From Ceratopteris richardii (lineage: Eukaryota; Streptophyta; Polypodiopsida; Polypodiales; Pteridaceae): a stretch of DNA of 64,000 bases. The stretch is from positions 73,167,983 through 73,231,982 of the forward strand of contig CM035416.1 in assembly GCA_020310875.1 (NCBI GenBank), given 5' to 3'. Shown piece by piece: positions 43,424-54,575 of the stretch. The notes beneath the pieces were generated by a model, which saw only the letters and a list, made by a program, of their open reading frames with translations, searched no databases and had not been told where the DNA came from. The number at the start of each line of letters is the position of its first letter. Position 1 is the stretch's first letter. The translations under genes were made by a program, and so were the position numbers.

Positions 43424-44442
43424 TCAGCTCATATGGTTGCTACAACCACTATCAATGTACCATGTAAAATCTGAATTCACTGTTTCACTTGACCCATACA
43501 TCATAAGCGAGTTCTCATTTTCTAATTTTGCTAAAGTAGTAGCATAATTACCTTGGTTCCTTTTGTATCCTTGATTGCCTCCTCCTTTGGACCAACAATC
43601 TCTTGCATAATTGCCCATTTTTCCACAATTGTAGCATTCTCCATTGGATGCTTCTGTTCCATGTGACTTTCCTCCTCTTCCTCTACTCCTTCCTCTTCCT
43701 CTTGATCCATAGCTTTGGTTGGAGCCTTCTTGGTTTCTTGAGCTTGACCTTGACCTTCTCTCCCTCTGCCTTGGGAGTTTTGTCCACCTCTTTTGGCTTT
43801 GCCTCTACCTACATAGAAAACTTGGGCTTGGCTGCCCTTTGATTGTGAACCTCCTTGGTTCATCTCCTCGGTCACCATCAATGTGACTAATTGATCAAAT
43901 TCTGGTAGGGAATCCCTCACATAAACTGATGTGGTGAATGCTTTCCACTTTTCATCCTCTCTCAAGCCATTGAGAGTGTACGCGACAAGATCTTCATCTT
44001 CGATTGGGCTCCCAATCGAGTCTAGGGCATCTGCAAGCTCCTTAACCTTCAAAATGTACTCATTTATGTTAGTACTTGGTGCTTTCCTAAGATTATTTAG
44101 CTCATTCTTGAGCTGAATCTTCCTTGCCTTGGTTGATGAAGAGTACAATCTCTCCAAGGTTTCCCAAACCTTCTTGGATGTGTCCAAATCTTGTATATGC
44201 CCTATCATGCCATTGCATATATGTTGGGATAGAATGAATATGAATCTCCTATCCTTTTTTATCCATTCATTAAGTGCCTTGACCTGACCTTGAAGTGGTG
44301 GATCATGTACATGAGGCATTGGCTCTGTGCCGCTCACTAGTCCCCACAATCCTTTGCCCATAAGGTAGTTGCTAACTCTAAATTTCCATGCTTGATAATT
44401 GCATTTCTCTAACTTCTCTATTTGTGCATTATACTCAGCCAT
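43424..44442 (-). pseudogene. C4 gag and protease-start remnant
   Basis: Gag starts MAEYNAQIEKLEKCNYQAWKF at 44442 and shows QDLDTSKKVWETLERLY, IQLKNELNNLR and VTEEMNQGG. An RG/Q-rich linker and a decayed zinc knuckle follow, then WYIDSGCSNHMS (protease) near 43430-43460. It is very similar to C1 in order and in several motifs. Confidence 0.85.
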
Positions 44443-44666
44443 ACTGAGCTCTAAGATGCTCCTCTAGATTCTCCTCAAGTGTTTGTATCCTTTAGAAGGT
44501 GTGGATATTACCTTTTGATAGCTTCTCCCTTGCTAACCTTCGACTAGTTGAGATCTCGATCGATGTAGCCCCGTGCTTTGATGAGTCCTCCTTGTGCTTC
44601 CACGATTTGTCTTGATCCCTTCAAGTCTTCAATATGATGCCATTGATGTCTCAAAGCCTCCAAAAT

Positions 44667-44679
44667 GGCTCTAATACCA
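44667..44679 (-). other. C4 primer-binding site (initiator tRNA-Met type)
   Basis: On minus it reads TGGTATTAGAGCC, one base off the standard initiator tRNA-Met match, next to the 5' LTR. Confidence 0.8.
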
Positions 44680-44680
44680 C

Positions 44681-45476
44681 TGATGGGGGATGATTCTAAC
44701 AGCCCAATGCAACAATGGAAGATGGTTGCCCTCCATTAGGTCCACAAGCAGTGATATATTCTCATTGTTCTGAACTTTTCTCTGCACCACTACAAAGACT
44801 TAATATGAAATTTTTCAGAATTATAGTAGACTATAAGAGATACCCAAAAAGCTTTAAATCATCCAAAATGAGTATTCCATCTAGAAGAACCACCCTCTGC
44901 AAAATAGGGTACCTGTTTCCAACGCTCTCTGCCTATGTGCAGAGATATACCTTCACAAAGTTGGCAATTTTTCACAACTTACTCAGCCAAATAACCTGAA
45001 ACTTTGGCAAAGTTCAGGGCACTGTATGAGAGACCAAATGAATCAAATAAATGAAAATGAGTACAATGAGAGAGCAAACAACTCTCTGCAATCTAGTACA
45101 ATCAGATTTGGAAAGCCTAGCTACACCTCTAGATAGAGAGGAGCAAAATCATAAGAAAATGAGGTAAGCAAGCAAGGGAGCTGCTTGCTGGAGTTTATGA
45201 CTTCACTAAACTAAGTGGAAAATTGTGGAATGCATACAACTCAAGAAACAAAGGTGGGATGATGCTTATATAGAGTTTTACTTTTCCTACAATCTAGTTA
45301 ATCACCCACCAATTAGTTTAGGTGCACTTTTTGGTGGCTGATTTGATGAGATTTGAATTTGATTGAGTTTGGTGCTTTTAACTTTATTCCATGAATTTGG
45401 GTCCTCCTTTTTTATTGTTCCACTTGCAAAACTCGTGGTTGAGCCTTTTTTCATGATTGAGACTTGATTTTCAACA
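44681..45476 (-). repeat. C4 5' LTR (right copy, 796 bp)
   Basis: It runs from TGATGGGGGATGATTC to TTTTCAACA. A minus-strand TATA box (CTCTATATAAGC) lies at 45264-45275. G2 integrase sequence resumes at 45477 with CCTATTAATCC. Confidence 0.85.
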
Positions 45477-45787
45477 CCTATTAATCCTCTCGCCAAAGGA
45501 TCACATGCTGAGTATATAATAGTGGCAGCGGACTATCTGACGAAATGGGTAGAAGCAAAAGCAACAAGTACAAATGATGCGCAAACGATAGTGAAGTTTC
45601 TCTTTGACAATGTCTTTACTCGCTTTGGACTACCCATAGAGATAGTACGCGATAGACGAACACACTTCTTGAATGAAGTAATAGAATCCTTGATGAACCA
45701 ATTCCTACTAATCCATAAAAAATCAGCCCCCTATCACCCTCAAGCCAACGGTTAGGCAGAGAGTTCCAATAAAGTGTTATGTACCGT
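45477..45787 (+). pseudogene. G2 integrase core remnant
   Basis: It continues the G2 integrase after C4: GSHAEYII-like, ADYLTKWVEAKAT, FTRFGLPIEIV and HKKSAPYHPQANG are all readable and match G1 around 23290-23590. G3 then interrupts it. Confidence 0.85.
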
Positions 45788-46369
45788 TGTAGCTCAGTGA
45801 TGAGTAGCACCTCCTTTAATGTCAATCTGGGAAGACATGAGGATGGTATGAAGACCTCGAGCAAGTGAAGGCACAAATCTGTGAGTGAGAAGCACATAAA
45901 CATGCACACACATACACACACACATGCACACACGGCAAGAACAAAGAGAGTAAGACAATGGAATCACTTCTATTGCAACCAAGTGCTCATACAAGATCAA
46001 AACTACAAGAAGCTAGCCCCCAAAATGAGCTCTCTAGCTCTATTTATAGTTTTTTACTAGCTTTGGCCCTGTCCAGACCTAGTGTCCGACCTAGTTAAAA
46101 ATTAGGTTCCAGGGCTTATTTGAGGGCTCAAACGAGGTCTAAAAGATATGAAAATTGGTAGGCAATTACTTCTAAGGCTCCTCAAGCTCAAGGACTCCTC
46201 GGCTTGTACGAAATGGAGCTACAAAAAGGTGAAATGGTATTTACAAGGGTTTCTAGTGATGAGAATCACTTTTAAAATGATGTAAGGTTTGGAAAAATTT
46301 AATGGGTTGCCTTAGTGCTAGATCTGCATATATGTCTGTACTTGCTTCTTTGCATGTATGATGCCAACA
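45788..46369 (-). repeat. G3 3' LTR (about 582 bp)
   Basis: It starts TGTAGCTCAGTGATGAGTAG and ends GATGCCAACA. It is similar to the G4 LTR (53859-54575). A minus-strand TATA box CTATAAATAG lies at 46040-46049. A CA-repeat tract lies near 45903-45936. The start is placed at TGTAG and not at TGATGAG because the similarity to G4 begins there. Confidence 0.8.
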
Positions 46370-46384
46370 CTCTTCCCCCCCTAG
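46370..46384 (-). other. G3 polypurine tract
   Basis: On minus it reads TAGGGGGGGAAGAG, next to the 3' LTR. Confidence 0.8.
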
Positions 46385-48975
46385 CATCTGTCGTCTCTGA
46401 TAGACCTCTGCTCCGTGATTTGGTCAATGTAGTTCTGGAGTATGTCGGTTGCCAATTCTTGTTCTTTGATCCGTAGTCCCCTTACCAAATCTCTTTGCAG
46501 GGCATCCCAATTAAGTGCACCAGGCATGTCAGGTTGGGGTGTGGTGTAGAGCTCTGAGTGCATTGTCTGTTCACACGCGAATAGTTGTAGCAAGTGGGTT
46601 GGGTGTGGCGCGAACACTCCCAAGTGTGCTTCCTAGAACCCCGTGGTGAACATGTTGTCAAACGTTTGCTTGTAGCAAGCAAGGAGATATCGTATTCGTG
46701 CATGCCAAGCATAAGCCACTCGGATACTCGGGGTCGTGCTCATGTCATAAAGTAAGTCATAGTTACCATTTATGAAGCCTGGAATTGGCGGTTGGATGTG
46801 ACGTACATTTCGAAAAGTCTTCAACACCCCTTGCATCATGTCCAAAATTTTGAGCATCATCTGCGCGGCGACATCTGGCATGGGGTCGAGGCGTGGCATC
46901 CAATGTCTGATGGTAGCCATCATGTATGCTACTGTTGGTGTGCCTGTTGGGGATGCAATTGAGGGGTAATTGAGCCATTGTTTGCAATTTTCATTGTTCT
47001 GAACCTTGATGGCAAACGCTTTCCATGATCTTCTTCTCTGCACTGGCCCAAAGCAAGGGTTATATTTCAAATGCATGGGTGTGTGATCCCAGGTTCGTAG
47101 CATTTCTGGATAGGTCTCCAATAATTCTGTCTCCAAATGGATTGGAATATGGCCCCTTTTCTGGCTTCCTCTGGAATATCCTCTGGTTCAAACTATGTTG
47201 CAAAGGAAGGATGCCTATTGGTGACTCTTTTGATCTCTGCGTTGTAGTCTACCAATAGTACAAAATAGGGCTTATACTGTAACTCTAAACTAGTTATTAG
47301 TCTCCTAGAGGCGAGGTGCCTGAAATATTCTGATTGCAGTATGGTTTCTTCAATGGTCCTCATGGCCAGCATTTGAGTGGAGATACATTCCTCATGAGTT
47401 GTCCCCATTTCTTCTACCTGTTTCATCCATGCTGAAGGGGGTTCCTCATATGTGTCTTGTCCTTCCTCTGTGATTCTACCTCCTAGAAGAGGTTGAGGCT
47501 CATAATTATCTTCAAATGTTTCTTCCACCCGAATGACAATGGCCTCCTCTTCTGTTGGTTGATCAGGTGGGGAGGGGGGTCGTTCATATTGTAGCAACTT
47601 AATCTTTAGTTCTGCAATTTGTTGACATAGTTCAAGTACCTCATTGGTCGTTGAAGATTCGGGCTCTGGTGAAGTTGCAGCATTGACCATCTTTTTAGGT
47701 TCTGGTGGGTGTGGTGGGGGCACTTGGGATCTCTGTAGTTCCTTTACCTGGTCTGCCAACTGGTCATGTGCTTCTAAGAGATTTGCATAATTTTCCAATA
47801 TTTTTTGGATACTTTCCGAGGGGATAGCTAGAAATTTGGCAGGATCGATAGGTGCCCCTGGGGTGTTCTCAATGGCTGCTTCTAAATTCTCTTGATTCTG
47901 TTGTTGTAATCTTCTATTCTCTTCTTGAGCAGCTGCTAAGTGGCGGTGAAGTAATGCCATGTTTCTTTGTAGTCTAGCACTGCGGGCTAGCTGATCTCTC
48001 AGTTGTTCTTCAGTCACCTTTCCATTCTCTGCATATTTAGCTTCTAGCTCCACATGAGCTTGTTGGAGAGCAGTAACCTCATGTTGCAATGCAGTGTTAC
48101 TTAACTCCAAGGCATTGACACGTGCCTGAAGGTGAGCAGACAAATTGCAAAGCTCATTGTTATTCTCCTCCAATAATCTATACTCGTGCTCAAGTTGTGT
48201 GGCAGCTTCGAACATGGTGTCTAGTGCATGACTAAATGAGGTGGATGCAGGGGTAGAGGTGGAAGATGCAAGGGGTCGGGAAATGGGGAAGGAAAAAGTG
48301 GATGTTGTGTTTTCAGTGGGTGTATGTGGTGATGTGCATGGAAATACAAGTGGTGATGTTGAGACAAAAGTGGTGGGGGGTGGTGCTGTGGAAGGTGAAA
48401 TGTCCATAGGATCGGACGTGATGGTGTGTGAAGTGTGAATCGTGAATACGGGAATGGTGGGTGGTGTGTGAGTGGTGGTCGTGAATGTGGGGGAGGGGAG
48501 GGGGGCAAGGTGGATGGCGGTAGGGTGGTTGGTGTAGGTCCTGAGGAGGTTAGGAGGGGCCCAATGGGTTGGGGTTGGGAACGAGGAAAAGTATTTGTGA
48601 AGGGAAATGGGTGTGTTAATGTTTGGGTAGGGACAGGTGGATGTCTGAGAGATGGGAGAGACGATAGGTGACCTATTACAGTTTGATCGATGACGGGATG
48701 ATCTGTATGGGGTTCGGAAAATTGGTTGGAAGTGGTGGATGTAGGTAAAGGGAAGGATGGAGAAATGGTGGTGTGTAGTATGGGTTCACTATGGGTGTAC
48801 ACTGGTTGTTCAGGAAGGCTAGTGGTGAGGGGTTCTGAGGGCTGGATGGGAGGTGATGGTGGAGATGGTATCTGTATATTTACATCTGGTTCATCTCTAT
48901 TAGTTGGGCTAGCCATGTGAACATCTTCTTGAGTGGTGGTAGGGAGTGAGGTAGAGACTTCCATGTGAATCATCT
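46385..48975 (-). pseudogene. G3 ORF-Y region
   Basis: On minus: a P/T/H-rich N-terminal part (about 48220-48970), a coiled-coil middle (about 47700-48230, repeated LQ/LE heptads, EENRRLQQQNQENLEAA) and the conserved C-terminal domain (about 46600-47300: NPCFGPVQRRR, WLNYPS, YMMATIRHW, TTPSIRVAYAWHARIRYL, TGF). It matches G4 ORF-Y closely. It is broken. Confidence 0.75.
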
Positions 48976-48988
48976 TTTCCCCTCGCGG

Positions 48989-50604
48989 TCACGTATCGAT
49001 CCTTCGTTGGTCATATCGAGGGGTATTATGATATACCATGGTCCTCATGGCTTCCACGATTCCACAGGTATCTGCCAAAAGATTCAATGATTCTACAAAA
49101 TGGGGGTCTACATTTTCCGCTTGCAACATCTGGTTCACCAGTGCTCTATTCGCCTCTTCTGACATCTTATGCCTTTTCTGCACTTGCTTGATCATTTTGT
49201 AGAGTCGTTTGAGTTGTGCAGTGTAGGCACGGGCTTCCTCCTCACTCTCCTCTGATTCATTCCTCTGCATCTCCTCTTGTTCATGTGTGCCTCCCGCCTG
49301 AGTGTGTTGTGCCTCATCTTCCCAATGTACTCTTCGTGCTTCACCATGTGGTCGTCCTCTCTGGGATGATGATCCAGGTCCGTCGGTCTCTGAGAAAAAC
49401 TCACTCTCAGATAATTGGGTTGTTTGCATGAAGCTTTCAAAGTCAAAAGATGGATCCTCTGCCAAAGTAGCCATGGATGCAAGCTCAGCATCTGAGGGTA
49501 GTGGAGGGGCTGATGGACTGGGTTGTACCACGCCCTCTGATTGTGGTCGTTGGAGATGGATTGTGAATGGGGCTACTTGTTCTTCTTCTCTACAGGAGGC
49601 TTCTGTGGTGACCTCGCGATTAATTAGAACCTGTGAAAGTGATCCATGCATTCTTTTAGTGGGTTGAACCCCTGATTTCCGCCCCTGGAAGAATTCCAAC
49701 TGTGAGTACTTAAGGGCCCTTGCGATCGGCACATCATAGGCAAGGCATCTGTAGATAATTCTTGTAATCGCACAGCAACCATTCAAAGTAGGCTTTCTCA
49801 CGCCTCGTTTGCCTGCTTCATTATAACTCGTCAAGGATCCACACTGGCATTTTGATCGGTAAGCTCCCAGTCTCCGCTAGGTATAATCCATACGAGATCT
49901 TCTTATGAGGCTGTGTGAAACCGATCTTGCGCTAGAAATGCAAAATGTTGAAGACACATTCGCAATGGTATAGCAATGTTCGGGGTGAGAGCACACATTT
50001 CTTTCAACTTCTTGAGTTTATTGTTCTTCATAGACTCCGGTATCAAAGGATCTCGATCGGAGGGTACATGGGTGCCATACATCTAAAGGGCCTCCCTGAT
50101 TAAGGTGATGTTCAACTCAAACTTTTTCATTTCCTCCTGGTTTGATAAAGAGGGCACCAAGAATGTGCCTGAATGATCTTTGTCTCCTGTCGCTTTCAAA
50201 GTGGCAATCAAGTAATAGCACCTAAGGAAATCAGGTTTAGGTAGAGATGCACTAAAATAATCCTGTAACCCTGCCTTCTGCCAGATATCTTGAAGAGAAG
50301 CTACATTTTGTAATGCTTCGAATTCTCGTGTGAAGAATTGAAAGGTCCACCAAACTCCTCCAAATTCCAACTTGGATTCCCAAATATGATCAGCATCTCC
50401 CAAATCTCCTTGCATCTCATTGAACCAATGAGAATGTCCTTTCACTCTTTCTGTTAGGCCACTCGGTGGATCCGAGATGGGAATTCTTCGCACATTTAGG
50501 AACTCTTCAGGCCTCGCTGTCAGTGGAGCCTCCACGGGCATGGTATCCCAATTGTTTTGAGTACTAGGGCCTGCCTGGGAGCTCGTGCCTGCTGCTTCCG
50601 CCAT
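48989..50604 (-). pseudogene. G3 ORF-X region
   Basis: It starts MAEAAGTSSQAG at 50604, the same as G4. HWFNEM, IWQKAGLQDYF and PDFLRCYYLIATL mark the conserved N-terminal domain, and ITRIIYRCLAYDVP lies further on (near 49720-49770). An acidic linker and a short helical stretch (about 48990-49220) follow. It is broken. Confidence 0.7.
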
Positions 50605-50835
50605 GAGACTTTTGATGCTTATCTGCTAGAAGAAGAAGGGCACATTAGTGTTGCATAGGAAAGAGGATGTATTGGTGTTCCCTCCACAATACTAACCTGA
50701 CAATCCAGATGGTTAGTGGTTAGAGGTGAAGTGTTTGTGATAGATTTGAGTGGTGGTTAGTGGTTCATGTCATCCTAGATGCATACTTGGGATATGCAAT
50801 GTTCTCATAATGCACCTACCTCAGAGTGGATGGAT
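50605..50835 (-). other. G3 spacer between pol and ORF-X with acceptor-like signals
   Basis: On minus it holds several CACTAACC/CTAACC motifs and a CCCTTCTTCTTCTAG run ending about 20 bases before the ORF-X ATG. It corresponds to the spacers of G1 and G4. Confidence 0.55.
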
Positions 50836-53800
50836 TTACAAAATTGGGTCAAGGGGTTTGATACAGGGTTTAAGTCTCCAAACTTTGATTGAGGATTCGT
50901 AGCTCTTAGAGCTAATGACAGGGAAAGATTTATGAACTAGATTGTGTTGGATTTGGGACCTTTTGGGTACCCATTTCCAGAAATTTCTAGGTTTGACCGA
51001 AGGTGTAGCAGTGTGAGGTGTAGGTATCTGCCCTGAGCTGTTTGCCAAGAGTACTTGTGAGTGTTGATTTGAGCTAGTGACTGGAGGTAAAGTTATTTGG
51101 GCTTGTAAGCAGGCCTTGGGCACCCATATCCATCTAGCATTAGGGATTGCCTTCATTGATCGCTTAGGGACCCAAATAGAAATGGTATTTCTAGATTGTT
51201 GCCTAGGGAACTCCTTCGTTTTAATCCTTGACAGTGTGGCTTGCTTGATGCTCTTTTGAGAACCTGCCTCTGGGGTCGTGGTGTTTTCCTTCTTGCGTAT
51301 CCAGATCTACTTCATGCCACTAGGTACTCCGTATTGCACAGGTTGGTGCCCCTGCTTCTTGATCATCGGTCTCCTTAGTGTCGTATGATGCTCACCCTGC
51401 CTTTTTAGAATCTTCTTTGGAACAACTGGGAACTCCTCCTTGACTTCTGCTCCTTCGGTAAGAGTGACAATCCTCTGCACCATAGAACTTTGGACAAGAA
51501 CAACATTGTTATCTTCATGTGGGTTCTTGGAGGGACCAGGAGTTGGTTCCTGTTCTAATGGTTTGACAGCTTGATTTTCTAATTCAATCGTAAGGCAGCT
51601 TTGGCCTGCCCAAACCTGAAGAAGTCCACTTCTTAGGTTGAGGTTGACTGCATGATCATACATCCAGTCTTGGCCTAAGACAAGAGGTTTGATAAGAGCC
51701 TCGTCTTCACACACTAGCACTTTTGCTGGCATTAGGACCTCTTGAATGTAGAGGGGAAGTTCCACCTCTCCCATGCAAGGGGTTTCAACTCCTCCTAATC
51801 CTATCAGATATGCTTCTAGGGGTTTTACGTCCAATTGCAATTGCTGGCAGTAAGAAAGCCGAACTGCACTAGTGGCTGCTCCTGAATCAATTAAAGCTCT
51901 CACGGTCCTTGCACTCTCTCCTTGTCCTACTTCTAGGGTCACAAAAGGTCGTCGATCAACTATCTTATGAGACCGTTCACCAGAAGCTTCGCACATGGCT
52001 ATGTGATAACCTAGAGCTTCATGAGCATCAGTCATGGGTTGATCTCTACCTTGCCTTCTCAATTTCATTCGGCGAATGCGTTCTAAAGCTTTGGCATGTG
52101 CTTCTTCTCGCCTTCGCTTTTCCTCCTCTTTACGTTTCTTTGCCGTATTAAGTCGATTGAGCATTTCTTCAATTAGAGGTTCTTGATGTAGCTTGACTCT
52201 ACATCCGCTTATGTAACTTGGTAGTACGTCACCTTCTAGAGTGGCTAGTTGTACTGCTCCACTTGTGGAGATCCGATTGATAATCATTGGACCATAGCCT
52301 CTTTTCTCTAATTTGCATGCATGTTGCTTCAATGTGTATACTAGGACTAGGTATCCTGCTTTCAAGCCTTTATCCTTCACATGTGTATCAAAATACGCCT
52401 TTTGCCTCTTCTTGGCCGCATAGATTCCTGCTGCAGCCCTCAATCGTGTCTCACCTAAACGTTCAAGATCAAAGATTCTAGAGGAGAGTTCATGGCCTGT
52501 CCAGCCATGCTCTTGTGCTACTTTTAATGTAGGTATCAAAAAGTCCAATGGTAGCACCGCATTCTGGCCAAACACCATCTGAAAGGGTGTGGCTTGGAGT
52601 ACCGTTTTATAGGCAACTCGGTATGCCCAAACAGCGTGGTGTAGCTATTTGTCCCAATCAGAGCATTTGTTATTCACCACTTTAGTCAGCACATTGCATA
52701 AGATCTTATTTGTGCTCTCAGCCTGGCCATTAGCTTGTGGATGATAGGGGGCAGACTTCTTATGTATCACCAAGAATTCTTGGAGAAGGTTTTCTATGAC
52801 TTCATTCAAGAAGTGTGTGCCTCTATCACTCACTAATTCTATTGGCAATCCATATCTAGTGAACACATTTTCAAATAAGAACTTTGTTGTTGTTTGAGCA
52901 TCATTCTTCATAGTGGCTTTCACTTCTACCCACTTGGTTAGATAGTCTGTGGCCACAATGATATACTCAGCATGTGAACCCTTAGCTGGGGGATTAATAG
53001 GACCAACAAAGTCTATTCCCCACTTAGAGAATGCACGTCCACCCATCATAGGCTTCAATGGCATCTCATCCTTGCGTATGGGATACAGGGTTCGCTGACA
53101 AACATCACATCTCTTCACGTAGGTATGTGCATCCATGTGAAGAGTTGGCCACCAAAGACCTGCAAATAAAATTGTCTTGATCACCCGATCTGGCCCAAAG
53201 TGTCCTCCTGCTACACCCTGGTGAGCAGTGTCCAAGATCTTCAAATATTCGCTCTCATGGACACATAGTCTCAGGTAACCATCTTTACCACGTTTGTATA
53301 AATTATCACCAATGATTGCATAATCTAAGGCTTCTTGTTCCAAACTCCTTTGTCTAGCCAAAGTCATATCTTGAGGGAATGTTTTCGTCCTCAGAAAGGC
53401 TACTAATGGTTCACTCCAATCTAGTACTAAAGATATTCGATAAAGAGTAGCATGTTCCACTGGTGGTTTGGTGCAACAGATTGGGCATTCTTTGCACATC
53501 CTATGGACATCAACTTCCATAGTTGGCCAATGCACTCCTAGTCTCCTCAGTGTCTGTAAGGTTCGTTGTTTTGAGTAGTGTTGCTCTAATGCACCTACAT
53601 GTGCTAATTGCAACCATTTAGTGTACTCGTCCTCTTCCACGCAACAGGCTAATACTCCTTGCTCCGTATCTTTGTACATACTTCCTGCCAAGATATGATA
53701 CTTTTGAGCTTTTACTATCTCTCTATCTTCTGTGTGTATTGTCGGGTGATTAGGCCCGTATGTCAATACTGGCACTAATGGCTCAGCCCACTGAGGTACA

Positions 53801-53858
53801 ACTTCCAAATTAAACAAGTAAGCATCAGGTAAGTCATCTGACACTCCTTGTGGGGCCT
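50836..53858 (-). pseudogene. G3 pol remnant (integrase, second retropepsin, tail)
   Basis: On minus from the high end: SDDLPDAYLFNLE linker; first H2C2 module (about 53460-53620); second H2C2 module (about 53090-53230); integrase core (about 52640-53060, WGIDFVGPINPPAKG, VSDRGTHF); GPM-type module (about 52190-52330); second retropepsin with LIDSGAATSAV (about 51880-51900) and VLGQDWMY (about 51650-51670); then a tail with WIWVPKACL and WKWVPKR. It is broken. Confidence 0.85.
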
Positions 53859-54575
53859 TGTAGGCTCAATGATGAGTAGCACCTCCTTTAATGTCAATCC
53901 GGGAAGACGTGAGGATGGTATGAAGACCTCGAGCAAGTGGCGGCACAAGTGCGTGAGTGAGAAGCACACTAGCATGCACACACATACACACACACGCGCA
54001 CACACGGCAAGACAAAGAGTGAGAATCAATGGAGCTTTTAGATTACTTTCAAAATGCTCTTACAAGTTCATTTCAATTACAATCTAACCTCAAAAATGAG
54101 CTCTCTAGCTCCTTTTATAGTTTTTGACTAGCTTTTGGCCCTGTCCAGACCTAGTGTCCGGCCTAGTTAAAAATTAGGTTCCAGGGCTTATTTGGGGGCT
54201 CAAACGAGATCTAAAAATTATGAAAATTGGTACGCAACTACTTCTAAGGCTCCTCAAGCTCAAGGACTCCTTGGCTTGCACAAAATGGAGCTACAAAAAT
54301 GTGAAATGAGATTTACAATGATTATTAGTGATAAAAATCACTGTTGTTGTAGGGATTTCTTCTAGTGATCTGCCATACATATCTTCAAGCTCCCTACTTG
54401 CTCTTCTTCCCTGCATGTCCATCTCTCTGATTTGCATTAATGTCTTGAAAAAATATTGGCCTACTTGCCAGATCTTCTTTGACTGCCCTGTTTGCTTGTG
54501 CTGTCCCTTCGCTCTGACTCCCTTTTTTGACTTTCACGTCTTGTAGGTCCTGATGTACCAAGGCTACTGCCAACA
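53859..54575 (-). repeat. G4 3' LTR (about 717 bp)
   Basis: It starts TGTAGGCTCAATGATGAGTAG and ends CTACTGCCAACA on +. A minus-strand TATA box CTATAAAAGG lies at 54111-54120. A CA/CG-rich ACAC tract lies near 53974-54005. The ORF-Y stop lies inside it, on minus. Confidence 0.85.
54111..54120 (-). promoter_or_regulatory. G4 LTR TATA box
   Basis: CTATAAAAGG on minus is at the same position as CTATAAATAG in the G3 LTR (46040-46049), within an otherwise conserved block, which supports a real promoter element. Confidence 0.6.

Larger units (their letters stand above)
39669..45476 (-). mobile_element. C4: decayed antisense Ty1/copia element
   Basis: Left LTR 39669-40239 and right LTR 44681-45476 are both present. 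TG...CA ends are visible and the flanks CTTAT/CCTAT are a near-perfect 5-bp target duplication in the G2 integrase. Gag, protease, integrase, reverse transcriptase and RNase H are recognisable on minus. The LTRs differ by roughly 12% in the first 260 bp by eye and also in length, so it is much older than C1 or G1. It is broken in several places (about five or more). It is of the same family as C2. Confidence 0.9.
10835..45787 (+). mobile_element. G2: old Ty3/gypsy element in three visible pieces, host of C3, C4 and G3
   Basis: The pieces lie at about 10835-11735, 35086-39668 and 45477-45787. They are interrupted by C3 (with G1 inside it) and by C4. G3 then ends the last piece, and the rest would lie beyond the window. 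The pieces read in order along a G1-like element: end of 5' LTR, degraded primer site, Gag, protease, reverse transcriptase, RNase H, two integrase zinc modules, integrase core. It is the oldest element here because it contains the others. It has many breaks and is not coding-competent. Confidence 0.9.
45788..53858 (-). mobile_element. G3: decayed antisense Ty3/gypsy element of the G1/G4 group
   Basis: Read on minus it shows integrase with two H2C2 modules, second retropepsin, W-P-K tail, acceptor-like signal, ORF-X and ORF-Y regions, polypurine tract and 3' LTR (45788-46369). It stops at 53858 where G4 was inserted, near the RNase H to integrase boundary; the remaining 5' part should lie beyond G4 and outside the window. 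It is close to G4 in sequence but older. It is broken in several places (about five to eight). Confidence 0.9.

Noticed and set aside
45798-45808. TGATGAGTAGC as the G3/G4 LTR start
   Set aside because: The similarity between the two LTRs begins about 10 bases earlier at TGTAG, which also fits the TGT...ACA end pattern better.
48221-48973. Proline/histidine-rich frame in G3 as a separate host gene
   Set aside because: It corresponds in place and composition to the P/T-rich part of G4 ORF-Y and lies within G3.
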